The notes beneath the pieces are model-generated. The model worked only from the letters and a program-made list of their open reading frames with translations, was not told where the DNA came from and did not search any database. Made by a program: the position numbers and the translations under genes. A stretch of 64,000 nucleotides of DNA from Candidatus Poribacteria bacterium (GTDB lineage Bacteria; Poribacteria; WGA-4E; WGA-3G), in contig JAJEIP010000066.1 of assembly GCA_022827885.1 (NCBI GenBank), positions 1 to 64,000 on the forward strand, written 5' to 3'. Below are positions 1-9,047 of the stretch, piece by piece; position 1 is the first letter of the stretch, and every line of letters begins with the position of its first letter.

Positions 1-48
1 AACGTCATCAATTCTTCAACAATTACATTTTTCGTGGCTTTCGGAACT

Positions 49-1341
49 ATGCAAGACTTAAATCCTATAGCAATTGAATTAAACGAACAGATTCGAGCGA
101 CTGCTCCGACGGTTTTTGAACTGCTCTCCAAATTAGGAAAACGTATCTACCTACCGAAAGGCATCTTAAGCCAAACGGCAGAGGCGGGTACAAAAGCGCA
201 CCGTTTCAATGCCACACGTGCGATCGCCTCAGAAGATGGGGACATGATGCATCTCGCCGTTTCGCGTGAACTCGTGCCGACACTATCATTGGAAGGTATC
301 TACGGGTATGCCCCCGTACTCGGTCAACCCGAATTACGAGAGACGTGGAAAACCCATCTTTTGAAAGAGAATCCTTCGCTCGCCGAGGCAACACTGAGTC
401 TACCAATTGTGACGAGTGGCATGACGCACGGGTTTAGTCTGCTCGCCGAACTTTTCGTTGATAGCGGGGATACACTCATCCTTCCCGACAAGATTTGGGG
501 GAACTATCGACTCATCTTCCAAACCAAGGCAGGAGCGAACCTTCAAACCTATCCGTTCTTCAACGCTACAAGCGATTTTAACACACACGGCTTTCGTGAG
601 AGACTCACCAACACGGCTGGCGAGAAATTGCTGATTCTCCTGAATTTTCCACATAACCCGACCGGCTACGCGATTAACCGCACGGAAGCACAACGTATTG
701 TGGACGCAATTGTAGCGCGTGCCGACGCTGGCTGCCGTATCCTTGTTATGATTGACGATGCCTACGCCGGATTGTGGTACGACGCATCTGTTATGCACGA
801 ATCGTTGTTTGGATTGTTGGTCGGATGCCATCCCAATGTCTTGCCCGTGAAGATAGACGGGGCAACGAAGGAGGAATATGCGTGGGGACTACGCGTGGCA
901 TTTATCAGTTTCGGACTCGGAACGGCAGCGATGCAACCGCTTGAACAGAAATTCAGTGGACTCATTCGCGCAAATACCTCTGGGGCATCACAAGTCTCTC
1001 AGACGCTGATCCTCGAAGCGATGAAGGCACCCGATTATGCCGAACAAAAACAGCGAAACTATGAAATTCTCAAAGCACGGGCGTTAAAAGTGGAAGAGGT
1101 GGCGTCCGATCCGAAGTATGCCAAGTTGTGGGAGGTCTATCCGAGTCATGCCGGTTATTTCACGTGTCTGAACCTCAAGTCTGGGAATGCCGAGAAGATT
1201 CGACAACGCCTCCTTGAGGAACACGGCATCGGCACGATCTCACTCGGTGAAACTGAATTACGGGTGGCTTATTCATGCCTTGAGGAATCGGATATCGAGA
1301 CAGTTTTCAGGACAATCGCAGGGGTTGTGGAAGCCCTGTAG
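49..1341 (+). CDS. Aminotransferase class I/II, aromatic-type (5' end uncertain)
   Basis: This is a fold-type I PLP enzyme that should transfer the amino group between an amino acid and a 2-oxoacid. Visible landmarks are an NFPHNPTGY motif near residue 205, DDAYAGL near 240, and the presumed Schiff-base lysine in DGATKEEYAWGLR near 275, followed by the usual small C-terminal domain. The length of about 430 residues is normal. I chose the ATG at 49; a GTG at 34 is in the same frame, and the frame stays open to the left edge of the window, so an upstream start cannot be excluded. No clear Shine-Dalgarno site precedes either codon. The substrate cannot be read from sequence. It is transcribed away from the window edge and is not linked to the minus-strand genes that follow. 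Confidence 0.85.
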   Translation: MQDLNPIAIELNEQIRATAPTVFELLSKLGKRIYLPKGILSQTAEAGTKAHRFNATRAIASEDGDMMHLAVSRELVPTLSLEGIYGYAPVLGQPELRETWKTHLLKENPSLAEATLSLPIVTSGMTHGFSLLAELFVDSGDTLILPDKIWGNYRLIFQTKAGANLQTYPFFNATSDFNTHGFRERLTNTAGEKLLILLNFPHNPTGYAINRTEAQRIVDAIVARADAGCRILVMIDDAYAGLWYDASVMHESLFGLLVGCHPNVLPVKIDGATKEEYAWGLRVAFISFGLGTAAMQPLEQKFSGLIRANTSGASQVSQTLILEAMKAPDYAEQKQRNYEILKARALKVEEVASDPKYAKLWEVYPSHAGYFTCLNLKSGNAEKIRQRLLEEHGIGTISLGETELRVAYSCLEESDIETVFRTIAGVVEAL

Positions 1342-1427
1342 TGCATGGGTTAGATTGAGAGTGAACGCTGTGAAACCCACACCAGCGGATACGGGGGCGA
1401 ATCATCAAATTAGGTAGGCATCTTGTA

Positions 1428-1449
1428 GGGGCACCCTTTGTGGATGCCC
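1428..1449. repeat. Short palindromic repeat (GGGGCA...TGCCC)
   Basis: An imperfect hairpin inside the longer phrase GTAGGGGCACCC...GGATGCCCG, lying between two convergent genes. It belongs to the style of GTAGGGGC-type palindromes seen elsewhere in this window (for example 61594-61612) and may act as a bidirectional terminator. There is no T-tract. Confidence 0.5.
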
Positions 1450-1474
1450 GCAAATTCACTGTGAGAAATTGAGT

Positions 1475-2110
1475 CTATCGCCGTTCACTTTTCAAAGCAG
1501 CCCACGTAGTGGCGAGTTTGTCTTCGGGTTCAACGGAAAGCGTACCGATGGTGTATCGGAAATAGATGTCATCTTCACCATCGTTAGGACCGCACCACAC
1601 CCAATTCGCTTCACACTCGGGGTCTTTGAGAACCTGTTCCATGATTGCAGCACCAAATCCCCAGATACCACCGCCAAACTTTTCATAGATTTCGAGTTCG
1701 TCTTCCCAGTCACTGTCGTCGAAATCGACCTCTTCCCAGCCATCTTTCCGATCTGCGAGGAGTTTGCCGGTATCACACCGCCACCCGTCTTCACCCGTTC
1801 CAATATAGTCGGGTTTCGCATCGAGGATGATATCGGCAAGAAAACCGCCTCTGCCGGCGGCACCGGGTTCGGCATCGTGGACATAGACAGCGATCTGCGC
1901 GAAGCCGTTGTCCAGTTTAAACTCGCTGACCGTGGGGACTTGCCAGTTCCCGCTTGCAGCGACCTCTTCACCGTTAATAAATGCAACCCACGTATTATCA
2001 CCACTAATCCGCAATGTGCCTTTTTTCGGCACAGCATCTGCGGTTTGTATCAGGAGCATGACGCTCAGAAAGAGCGCGAGGACAAAAGAGAACATCAATC
2101 GTTTTTTCAT
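1475..2110 (-). CDS. Secreted protein of unknown function, beta-sandwich-like
   Basis: A 211-residue protein with a clear Sec signal peptide (MKKR, hydrophobic core to about residue 25, cleavage near ADA). The mature part is acidic and rich in Trp, Gly and Asp, with a WEEVDFDDSDWEDE stretch. That stretch resembles galactose-binding-like or rhamnosidase N-terminal sandwich domains, but I cannot name a family with confidence. The start is supported by AAGGAG six bases before the ATG. It probably sits outside the cytoplasmic membrane. It ends convergent to the aminotransferase at 49-1341, and a DUF815 ATPase gene lies upstream on the same strand. No catalytic motif is recognisable. Confidence 0.7.
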   Translation of the reverse strand: MKKRLMFSFVLALFLSVMLLIQTADAVPKKGTLRISGDNTWVAFINGEEVAASGNWQVPTVSEFKLDNGFAQIAVYVHDAEPGAAGRGGFLADIILDAKPDYIGTGEDGWRCDTGKLLADRKDGWEEVDFDDSDWEDELEIYEKFGGGIWGFGAAIMEQVLKDPECEANWVWCGPNDGEDDIYFRYTIGTLSVEPEDKLATTWAALKSERR

Positions 2111-2175
2111 AAAAATCTCCTTTTTAAATTTACTTTTGCGGTTCGTTTATGTTTCCTGTGGGAAACCGCAATCCA

Positions 2176-3060
2176 CTAATTTGAATCATTTGGTGCCGCC
2201 TTAGAAAGCGCCAACCGTCCGGCGAGATCCATGATGAACTGATACGCGACGCGCCCTGAACGTCCACTTGAAGATGCCTCCCATTCCAACGCAGCCCGGT
2301 GCAACGCTTCCGTCGGAACGGATACCCCGTGTTTCTGCGCGTAATGCGAGACAATCTGCAAATAGGTATCCTGTGAAATCCTGTGAAAAGCGAGGCGTAA
2401 CCCAAAACGGTCACTCAGCGAGACCTTTTCCTCTGTCGCTTCACGCGGATACAACTCATCTTCGTCATTCTGGGGGTATCGGTTCTCTTGGACCTGTCGC
2501 GGCATCAAGTGCCGACGGTTCGAGGTGGCATAGATCAAGACGTTGTCTGGGCAAGCAGAGATTCCACCCTCTAACATCGCTTTCAACTCGCGATACTCAG
2601 GTTCATCTTCGCTAAAGGCGAGATCATCACAGAAAAGGATATACCGTTCGGGACGTTCCCATAGCACCTCGGCAATTTCTTGCAGATGAACGAGTCCCTC
2701 CTTGCTGACACCGATTAACCGAAGTCCGTCGTCAGCATAGCGTGCCAGCATCCCCTTGACGAGCGAAGATTTACCCGTGCCGCGGTCCCCCCACAACAGG
2801 ACATGGTTGGCAGGCAGACCCTGTAGAAACTGACGTGTGTTTCTATCGAGTTCTTGCTCCTGCCGTTCTATCCCAATCAAATCCGACAGCCCCACGAGGC
2901 TTGGATGTTTAACGGGAATTAAATGCCCCGATCCATTCTGTGATCGCCACCGGAAAGCGATATACTCGTCAAGTTGGGCGTCAAGTCCCGCACTTGAGGG
3001 GTGAACCGGGAATCCGCCCAAGTGGGTCAACAAGCTATCTGCCTTCTCCAGCAGTTGCAT
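2176..3060 (-). CDS. DUF815-family AAA-like ATPase
   Basis: This matches DUF815 ATP-binding proteins: a Walker A GDRGTGKSS near residue 90, a Walker B-like FCDDLAF, the LKAMLEGG segment and the family hallmark ATSNRRHL. The reading frame continues upstream to an ATG at 3138, but those extra 26 codons are the translation of a dispersed repeat (they read LTEPQGKIK). I prefer the ATG at 3060, which has AGGAAG eight bases upstream and gives MQLLEKADSLL. The protein is cytosolic and about 295 residues long, normal for the family. The cellular role of DUF815 is not established. The gene upstream on the same strand is a HAD phosphatase, separated by about 240 bp of repeats. Confidence 0.85.
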   Translation of the reverse strand: MQLLEKADSLLTHLGGFPVHPSSAGLDAQLDEYIAFRWRSQNGSGHLIPVKHPSLVGLSDLIGIERQEQELDRNTRQFLQGLPANHVLLWGDRGTGKSSLVKGMLARYADDGLRLIGVSKEGLVHLQEIAEVLWERPERYILFCDDLAFSEDEPEYRELKAMLEGGISACPDNVLIYATSNRRHLMPRQVQENRYPQNDEDELYPREATEEKVSLSDRFGLRLAFHRISQDTYLQIVSHYAQKHGVSVPTEALHRAALEWEASSSGRSGRVAYQFIMDLAGRLALSKAAPNDSN

Positions 3061-3090
3061 AAAAAGTTCTTCCTGAGTTCGCGTTTTTTC

Positions 3091-3290
3091 ATTTTTAATT
3101 TTTCCTTGCGGTTCGGTCAGGTGGCTTTTGGGTTTCACGTGCTTCTCCGTATACTCGCCTGCGTGTTTTTGCTTGTGGTTTTTGCTTGGTGTCTTTGCTT
3201 GGGCATTTCTGCGTATTTCTGCGTATTTCTGCGTATTGTTGCAGGCTTTGCAATTTTTCCTTGCGGTTCGGTCAGGTGGCTTTTGGGTTG
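3091..3290 (-). repeat. Start-codon repeat, long variant, with duplicated 3' module
   Basis: Two copies of the same 3' module, reading on the minus strand AACCCAAAAGCCACCTGACC then GAACCGCAAGGAAAAATT, occur at 3091-3135 and 3251-3290. Between them lies GCCTGCAACAATACGCAGAAA..., with a ten-base unit (GCAGAAATAC) repeated about three times, and AAAACACGCAGGCGAGTATACG. The same phrases recur at 47939-48092 before nuoN. The 3' module overlaps the extended N-terminus of the DUF815 gene. Confidence 0.85.
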
Positions 3291-3296
3291 TTGATA

Positions 3297-3956
3297 CTAT
3301 TGTAATCTCCTCACCGATTCTAAGCTCAGCAATCCAGACACATCTTCAAGTATCGCATAAACGTCGTAATTTTCAAAAGCCGTTCGTGGTGTGACACCCG
3401 AAAGCACAGCAACAAACGCAACACCAGCACGTCGCGCCGTTTCAGCATCCGTCACACTATCCCCGACGTAGAGACAATTTTCGGGAAGACTCCCTGTTTG
3501 TGCAACCGCCGATAGTAACCCTTCAGGATCCGGCTTATACGGTGCGTCCCTACCCCCAACGATGACTTCAAACGCCTCCAGTAGATTTTCTTTCTCAAGA
3601 ATCAGTTGGATGTAGCGACGCCATTTCTGAGAAACGATAGCGAGGTGGATACCGAGCCCCTGCAATGCCTTTACCGTCTGTGGCACCTCTGCGTAAAACT
3701 CCGCCAACGCAACCATTGTCTCATCCGCGCGTTGGAGAAACAGACGGGTAAATTCATCAACATGCTTGGTGTATGCGTCTCCTGCTAACCTTGTCAGTAT
3801 ATCCGGTAGCGACAAACCGATTGCCCGACGCACAGCGGCATCGGAAGCCGTTGGCAAACCCATTTTTTTAAACGCATAATTGACACCATCAATTGTGCCT
3901 CGCGCTGAATCTACCAATGTATAGTCAAAATCGAAGATAATAGTTTGGATTGGCAT
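3297..3956 (-). CDS. HAD-family hydrolase, phosphoglycolate phosphatase-like
   Basis: A 219-residue haloacid-dehalogenase-fold phosphatase. Motif I is DFDYTLVDS at the N-terminus (nucleophile Asp), a helical cap follows, motif III Lys is in YKPDPEG and motif IV is GDSVTDAETA. The architecture fits the phosphoglycolate phosphatase / beta-phosphoglucomutase subgroup; the actual phosphate ester is unknown. I chose the ATG at 3956 (MPIQTIIFD), preceded by GAGG about nine bases upstream, over an upstream TTG at 3971. The stop codon lies directly beside the dispersed repeat at 3091-3290. It is probably soluble and monofunctional. Confidence 0.85.
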   Translation of the reverse strand: MPIQTIIFDFDYTLVDSARGTIDGVNYAFKKMGLPTASDAAVRRAIGLSLPDILTRLAGDAYTKHVDEFTRLFLQRADETMVALAEFYAEVPQTVKALQGLGIHLAIVSQKWRRYIQLILEKENLLEAFEVIVGGRDAPYKPDPEGLLSAVAQTGSLPENCLYVGDSVTDAETARRAGVAFVAVLSGVTPRTAFENYDVYAILEDVSGLLSLESVRRLQ

Positions 3957-4072
3957 CTTCAATTGCCTCAAAATTCAAGTTCGGATATTCTAATCGTCAT
4001 CAATACGGATGTCCACCAGTAACTGTGTAGCAATAAAAAATCAAGACGCAAGCGAATAGTTCCACTATAGGC

Positions 4073-5713
4073 TTATAGTTGCTTAGAGACTTGCTCTGCC
4101 AACCGAATCAGGGCAGGCGACATGTCCGATTTCCCAAGTGCTGCCTCAATTAGGACAAAATGTTGCGTCTCAGCCAGTGCAGCGTTCATAGCGGTGTCAA
4201 ATTCGCCTTCGGTACGGACAGCAAACGCACGCCCTGTGCCGAAAAGTTCTGGTACCCGAGTATAGTCCCAATTCTCTATATCGTTAAAAGACCCTTCAAT
4301 GAACGGGCGGACGGTGCCATATCCCTGGTTGTTTAAGATCAAAACGATGGGATTGAGCCCATAGCGGATAGTCGTTGACAACTCGGTGCCAGTCATTTGG
4401 AATGCCCCATCCCCTACAACAACAAGTGGACGGGACGTGGGTTTACCCAGTTGTGCTCCAATTGCAGCAGGGATTGCAAATCCCATTGAGGTATAGTAGG
4501 CAAGGCTAATAAACTCGGTGCGTTCAGGGAGCCGCAAGTCCGCAGCAGCCCAGAGACTGTCACCAACATCCGGGATAATCGTCATGTTCTCGCGTAGAAG
4601 TAGATTCAGTTGTTGGAACAGGCGGTGCATTGTAAGCGGCTGGTCAGGTGCTATCTTAAAAGGTTCTGGTACTTCCATGACCCATTCCAAGTCTATGTCC
4701 CCGCGCGCTTGGAGTTTTGGAGAACGTAATCCATCGATAAAATCTCCAAATGTGATATCTTCATAAGTCGAGTAGCCGACGGCAATTCTATCCGAGGTTG
4801 CGTATAAACAGCGGCTTCGTTCAAGTTTTGCTGTGTAAATGCCAAGATTGACGTCCGTCATGAAGGCCCCAAGAATAATAACGCAATCGGAAGTTTCAAC
4901 AAGCATGGAGACTTCATCTCTACTCATCCCGCCGCCATAGATACCCAAGTAAAGCGGATGTGCTTCTGGAATTACTGACTTGCCCAACAGTGTTGTCACC
5001 ACGGGGATCTGTTTTTCTTCGGTAAGCCGCAGTAATTTGTTTTGGTAGTCGAATCTGTGGAGGTCCGCGCCCGCTAAAATGATGGGATTCTCACTCTGAT
5101 TTATGAACCCAATTGCATTCGCTAATGCGGCATTCAATATTTCCGGGTCACTGTGGTGCCCGTCCGTTGAGGGACGTTGGTAGATCTGCCCCTGTATACT
5201 GACCATATCCCGTGGCAGTTCAATGTAACCTGGACGTTTCTGCCGATAGACTGCATCCAACACTCTGTCTATCTCGTTAAAGGCGGTAAAAGGTTCGTCA
5301 AGGAGTGCTGAGGCAACAGTGATCTCGTCATAGATACGTTGTTGTGTATAAAAATCTCTACCTTTATGGTGTAAGAGTGCCCCCTCACGGCGCTCTTTTA
5401 TTCCTGGGCTCCCGCTAATCACAACGAGAGGTGACTTTTCAGCGTATGCAGCGGTGACAGCGTTAATCATGGATAATCCACCAACACCGTACGTCACACA
5501 GGCAGCCCCCATGCCCTTTATGCGAGCATATGCATCTGCCGCAAATCCTGCCGTATCTTCTCGTGTCGTGCCGATGTGTTGAATCGGACCCTTCTCAATC
5601 AGATCGAAGAACTGCACTACATAATCACCTGGGATGCCGAAGATGTGGTCAACCCCGTAATCTTGCAGTTTTTTCAGAAGATACTCACCGATAGTAGATT
5701 GCTCATTTTGCAT
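4073..5713 (-). CDS. TPP-dependent 2-oxoacid decarboxylase (pyruvate/indolepyruvate decarboxylase family)
   Basis: A thiamine-diphosphate enzyme of the pyruvate decarboxylase / indolepyruvate decarboxylase group, expected to convert a 2-oxoacid to an aldehyde and CO2. The N-terminal PYR domain carries TREDTAGFAADAYAR with the cofactor-activating Glu. The paired histidines typical of decarboxylases are in LLHHKGRDF. The C-terminal PP domain has GDGAFQMTGTE followed by LILNNQGYGT, the GDG-NN thiamine motif. I start at the ATG at 5713 because GGAG lies eight bases upstream; a further ATG at 5749 would add 12 residues. An LDH2-family dehydrogenase lies 108 bp upstream on the same strand, so keto-acid metabolism is a plausible shared theme. 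The exact substrate is not readable. Confidence 0.87.
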   Translation of the reverse strand: MQNEQSTIGEYLLKKLQDYGVDHIFGIPGDYVVQFFDLIEKGPIQHIGTTREDTAGFAADAYARIKGMGAACVTYGVGGLSMINAVTAAYAEKSPLVVISGSPGIKERREGALLHHKGRDFYTQQRIYDEITVASALLDEPFTAFNEIDRVLDAVYRQKRPGYIELPRDMVSIQGQIYQRPSTDGHHSDPEILNAALANAIGFINQSENPIILAGADLHRFDYQNKLLRLTEEKQIPVVTTLLGKSVIPEAHPLYLGIYGGGMSRDEVSMLVETSDCVIILGAFMTDVNLGIYTAKLERSRCLYATSDRIAVGYSTYEDITFGDFIDGLRSPKLQARGDIDLEWVMEVPEPFKIAPDQPLTMHRLFQQLNLLLRENMTIIPDVGDSLWAAADLRLPERTEFISLAYYTSMGFAIPAAIGAQLGKPTSRPLVVVGDGAFQMTGTELSTTIRYGLNPIVLILNNQGYGTVRPFIEGSFNDIENWDYTRVPELFGTGRAFAVRTEGEFDTAMNAALAETQHFVLIEAALGKSDMSPALIRLAEQVSKQL

Positions 5714-5821
5714 TAAATATTCTCCGCCAGAGCCGCGCGGCATGTTCATCCCAAAGTACCAGCACTGTGATATATGAAGATGCGAGTGCTTTGTAAGTTC
5801 AGATACACCATTAATTAATTT

Positions 5822-6874
5822 TCAAAACTTAAGTTCGGATAGACCAACCTCCATTGCCGTTTCTTGGATCTGTCGCCAGGTTTCGTCATCAATAGGGATG
5901 CCTTCGCGCTGACGGCGTTCTGTTTGGCGTGCCTCGATTTCTCCTGGAGCCAGGATTTCATCGAATCCCGGTGCGGTAGGTGAGGCTTTCACGTGGGTGA
6001 TGAGCCCTTCAACGTGCTCATAAAAGTCATCAAGGGACGTAAAATTAGCAATATCCAACGCAATCATCAAGACACCGTTCTGGAGACGGGTGTTTCCAGA
6101 TCCACTGCAACCGGCACCCGACAACGCACCCCCTAAAATGTCAATCATCAGACCGAGGGCGTATCCCTTGTGCCCAGCAATTCCACCGAGCGGCAACAGC
6201 GCGCCCTGCGGAGATTCCATCAAGTCCCGCGGATCCTGGGTTGGTTCGCCTTCGCTGTTAATCAGCCAACCGAGTGGGACAGGCTCCCCACGATTAAACG
6301 CCACGCGAATCTTGCCTTGCGCAACGACGCTACTTGTGATGTCAAGCAGAATCGGATGTCCGTTGCGGGTCGGTGTAGCAATCGCGAGCGGATTCGTTGC
6401 GAGCCGTCCATCGCTGCCACCAAACGGAGCAACGTAGAGCGCAGTTCCACCGGCGTTCACCATCGTGATGCCTACCATACCGGCTTCAGCTGCCATCAGT
6501 GGATAACTCCCGATACGTCCGATGTGATTACAGTTGTAGACGCTGATTGCACTGATTGTGCTTGACTTCGCTTTCTCAATCGCGAGCGACATCGCTTTCT
6601 GTGCGATGACGTGTCCAAAGCCCCAATTGCCGTTGAGAAGTGCATGCGAGGTCGACTCGCGTTCAATGTGCATCGGTGCTCCCGGCTGAATTAATCCGGA
6701 ATCGATGAGTCCAATATACTGCGGAATTCGGATAACCCCGTGGGAATCATGCCCTGCGAGATTTGAAGCAACGAGCAGTTCCCCGATAATCTCTGCTTCA
6801 TTGCTGGGGACACCCCCGGCTTCAAAAATGTCAGTTGTGATTTTCTGTAGCTGGTTCTGCGTGAAATTTGGCAC
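5822..6874 (-). CDS. Malate/L-lactate/ureidoglycolate dehydrogenase (LDH2 family)
   Basis: A 350-residue NAD(P)-dependent 2-hydroxyacid oxidoreductase of the LDH2/YlbC/AllD family, unrelated in fold to Rossmann dehydrogenases. Typical landmarks are AGHDSHGVIR near residue 40, NCNHIGRIGSY near 115, GGSDGRLATNPLA and the GHKGYALGLMIDILGG segment with the usual Gly-rich end. The start is a GTG at 6874, supported by GAGGT six bases upstream. The PhyH gene at 6895-7680 ends 20 bases before it on the same strand, so the two are probably cotranscribed. One idea is that the oxygenase makes a 2-hydroxyacid that this enzyme oxidises, but that is inference. It is a cytosolic enzyme of normal length. Confidence 0.88.
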   Translation of the reverse strand: MPNFTQNQLQKITTDIFEAGGVPSNEAEIIGELLVASNLAGHDSHGVIRIPQYIGLIDSGLIQPGAPMHIERESTSHALLNGNWGFGHVIAQKAMSLAIEKAKSSTISAISVYNCNHIGRIGSYPLMAAEAGMVGITMVNAGGTALYVAPFGGSDGRLATNPLAIATPTRNGHPILLDITSSVVAQGKIRVAFNRGEPVPLGWLINSEGEPTQDPRDLMESPQGALLPLGGIAGHKGYALGLMIDILGGALSGAGCSGSGNTRLQNGVLMIALDIANFTSLDDFYEHVEGLITHVKASPTAPGFDEILAPGEIEARQTERRQREGIPIDDETWRQIQETAMEVGLSELKF

Positions 6875-6894
6875 GCGCTTACCTCTGCTTTCAA

Positions 6895-7680
6895 CTATGC
6901 TGCGTCAAACAGCGATGGGAAGTGACGGTATGGGTCGCCAGGTTCACGGAAGAGAATCTTCTGACGTTCTGTGAGTTCTATACCTTCCGGTGGGGTCATG
7001 CGCTGGGATTTCCACGCAATGTGTGAAACACAGTACTTGTACAACAGAGATCGGCGTTGATGCTTGCCGTTCCATGCCGCTGTGCCGTGTGTCAGTGCCT
7101 CCGTAAACAGGATCGCTGAACCTGCTGGTACCTTTGGGATGATGACACAGGGTGCCTCTTCGGGGGCATCATCTATCTGTCGTGGCAGTTTAAAATTGCT
7201 TTTATGGCTGCCCGGAACACAGCAGAATCCACCATGCTCTGGTCCGGCATCGGTGAGGTTCCACGTCACCACAACGAACCCGTTATGGATTTCGTTATCT
7301 CGGAAGGAATAGTATTCTCCTGGATTTGCTCTTGCTGTTGGAGAGGTCGCACCATAATCTGCGTGCAGCCGTCCGCGTGGCATACCTTCCCGCATATACA
7401 TTCCGTAAATCCGATCGAGTCGAAAGCAGTCGCCTAAGCGAAACTGAAGTATCGGCATAATCTTAGGATGGTCGAGTAAATCACAAAAAGGTTGCCCCCA
7501 CTGCAAAAAACCTGGACCATCTGGAGCACTTCCAAACCTTTGAACCTTTCCCGGCGTCGGAAGTTGTTGTTCGTCAACGCATTGATTGAGTGCTGCAACT
7601 TCTTCTGGGCTCAAGACATTCTCAACGACGAGGTAACCTTGCACGTCAAAGAGGTACTGTTGTAACTGTAAATCACTCAT
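6895..7680 (-). CDS. Phytanoyl-CoA dioxygenase family protein (Fe/2-oxoglutarate oxygenase)
   Basis: A 261-residue non-heme iron, 2-oxoglutarate-dependent oxygenase of the PhyH family. It has the N-terminal FDVQGYLVVENVL strand-helix, the iron-binding LHADYG (H-x-D) near residue 105, GGFCCVPGSHKSN, the distal His in ALTHGTAAW and the 2-oxoglutarate-binding Arg in QRRSLLYKY. The start has AGGAGAG about eight bases upstream. The LDH2-family gene follows 20 bases downstream, suggesting an operon. The hydroxylated substrate is unknown; bacterial members often act on amino acids, quorum molecules or lipids. Compare the gene at 54663-55472, which is similar but lacks the Asp. Confidence 0.88.
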   Translation of the reverse strand: MSDLQLQQYLFDVQGYLVVENVLSPEEVAALNQCVDEQQLPTPGKVQRFGSAPDGPGFLQWGQPFCDLLDHPKIMPILQFRLGDCFRLDRIYGMYMREGMPRGRLHADYGATSPTARANPGEYYSFRDNEIHNGFVVVTWNLTDAGPEHGGFCCVPGSHKSNFKLPRQIDDAPEEAPCVIIPKVPAGSAILFTEALTHGTAAWNGKHQRRSLLYKYCVSHIAWKSQRMTPPEGIELTERQKILFREPGDPYRHFPSLFDAA

Positions 7681-7997
7681 AAACTTACTCTCCTACTGTT
7701 CTATAGGCTTCACGCTTAACGGCGGCATTGTTCTAATAAGAGTTGATAATCAATTTATCACATTCAACCGGACTGTGTCAAACAAATTTCAATTTCGTGG
7801 CGTGTGGATGCCCTATGCGAATGTTAATAGTGATGGGATCATCAATGTCTTTGACCTTATCGCTGTAGCGGGTGCGATAAAGCGAAACCTCTTGTTGCAA
7901 TAGGGGTAGATTTTGGTGTTGACGCGAGCCAGAATCCATTGTAAACTTTGTATCATCGTTTATGTTAACACTACAGAGTTAATGAAGGAGGCAGCCT
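7681..7997. other. Intergenic region between divergent genes
   Basis: 317 bases without a convincing gene. It must hold the promoters of the divergent PhyH and aldo/keto reductase genes. I see only weak promoter-like elements and a loose TTGATAATCAATTTATCA partial palindrome near 7743, and would not assign any of them. Confidence 0.4.
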
Positions 7998-8984
7998 ATG
8001 GAAAAGCGAATCCTTGGACGGACAGGACTTGAAGTGAGTGTTTTAGGGATGGGTGGACTCTTTGTCTCAACGGCTGGTGGCAGGAATCCCACTGACGGAC
8101 GTAACGCTATCCGCCGCGCCCTGGAACTCGGTGTCAACTACGTCGATACCGCACCGAGCTACGGTAACAGTGAAGAGGTCGTCGGAGAGGCTTTGGATGG
8201 CGTGCTGCAACCGCACTATCTGTCCACGAAAATCGGTGGAAGACCGCAACCCTTCGATCCAAAGGATAAACACCTCTTGCGTCAGTCGGTTGAAGAGAGT
8301 CTGCGCTTGTTGAAAAGGGACACCATCGATATTTTGATGGTGCATGAACCCGATCGTCCGGGACAATACGATTGGTGGACAAGCCACGAGACATTTGACG
8401 GACCCGTCTGTGAGGTATTAGCCGAGCTCAAAGCGGAGGGAATTGTCCGTTTCACGGGATTAGGGGGCACAACCGCACATCAACTCCCCGCAATTATGGC
8501 GACAGGAGTCTACGATGTCGTGCTGGCAGCGCAGAACTACAGTCTACTCTGGCGTGAAGCAGCAATCTCAATTTTTCCGGAAGCGAAACGACAGAATATG
8601 GGGATTGTCATCGGGGCTCCCTTACAACAAGGCGCATTATCACGCCGCCACGCCGAGGTAGAAACGGGGGCATGGTGGCTGAGTCGTCCACGTCAGGAAC
8701 AGTTCAAAGCACTCTACCAGTTTTTGGATGAAATCGAACTCTCGCTGCCAGAGGCAGGTATCCGCACGGTTATATCCAATCCCGATATTTCTACTGTGTT
8801 GGTGGGCGCGAGGTCCGTAGAGGAGGTTGAACAGAATGTTCGTGCTGTTGAAGCCGGTCCATTGCCCTCAGAAATATTAGAGCGACTTCAGGAGATAGCG
8901 GATATGGTGCCGTTCCGACCCTTTGAAGAACCCCATAGTTTGGCGTTCGGTAGGAAATACAAGGGGCCAGGGCACGCACGGTGA
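7998..8984 (+). CDS. Aldo/keto reductase
   Basis: A 328-residue NADPH-dependent oxidoreductase with the (beta/alpha)8 aldo-keto reductase fold. The catalytic tetrad is visible: Asp in YVDTAPSYG, Tyr in the same motif five residues later, Lys in STKIGG and His in MVHEPD. The N-terminus MEKRILGRTGLEVSVLGMGG is typical, and the C-terminal part has VISNPDISTVLVGARS, which binds the cofactor phosphate. GGAGG lies about eight bases before the ATG. It resembles L-galactose or D-threo-aldose dehydrogenase-like AKRs, but the substrate is not readable. It stands alone, convergent with the lipoprotein at 9048-9815. Confidence 0.88.
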   Translation: MEKRILGRTGLEVSVLGMGGLFVSTAGGRNPTDGRNAIRRALELGVNYVDTAPSYGNSEEVVGEALDGVLQPHYLSTKIGGRPQPFDPKDKHLLRQSVEESLRLLKRDTIDILMVHEPDRPGQYDWWTSHETFDGPVCEVLAELKAEGIVRFTGLGGTTAHQLPAIMATGVYDVVLAAQNYSLLWREAAISIFPEAKRQNMGIVIGAPLQQGALSRRHAEVETGAWWLSRPRQEQFKALYQFLDEIELSLPEAGIRTVISNPDISTVLVGARSVEEVEQNVRAVEAGPLPSEILERLQEIADMVPFRPFEEPHSLAFGRKYKGPGHAR

Positions 8985-8998
8985 CACGCAAAAAAGGG

Positions 8999-9021
8999 AG
9001 GCGCGCTCGGAAAGCGCGCCT
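8999..9021. terminator. Hairpin between convergent genes
   Basis: Perfect stem AGGCGCGCT / AGCGCGCCT with a five-base loop, preceded by an A-run and followed by GCGAAAAAC. It sits in the 63-bp gap between two convergent stop codons and is a good bidirectional terminator candidate. It also belongs to the window's family of short GC palindromes. Confidence 0.65.
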
Positions 9022-9047
9022 GCGAAAAACAATCAATGTATGAGATG

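Noticed and set aside
1469-2179. Plus-strand frame of 236 codons
   Set aside because: It lies wholly opposite the secreted-protein gene at 1475-2110, which has a signal peptide and a good ribosome-binding site; the plus-strand frame has neither.
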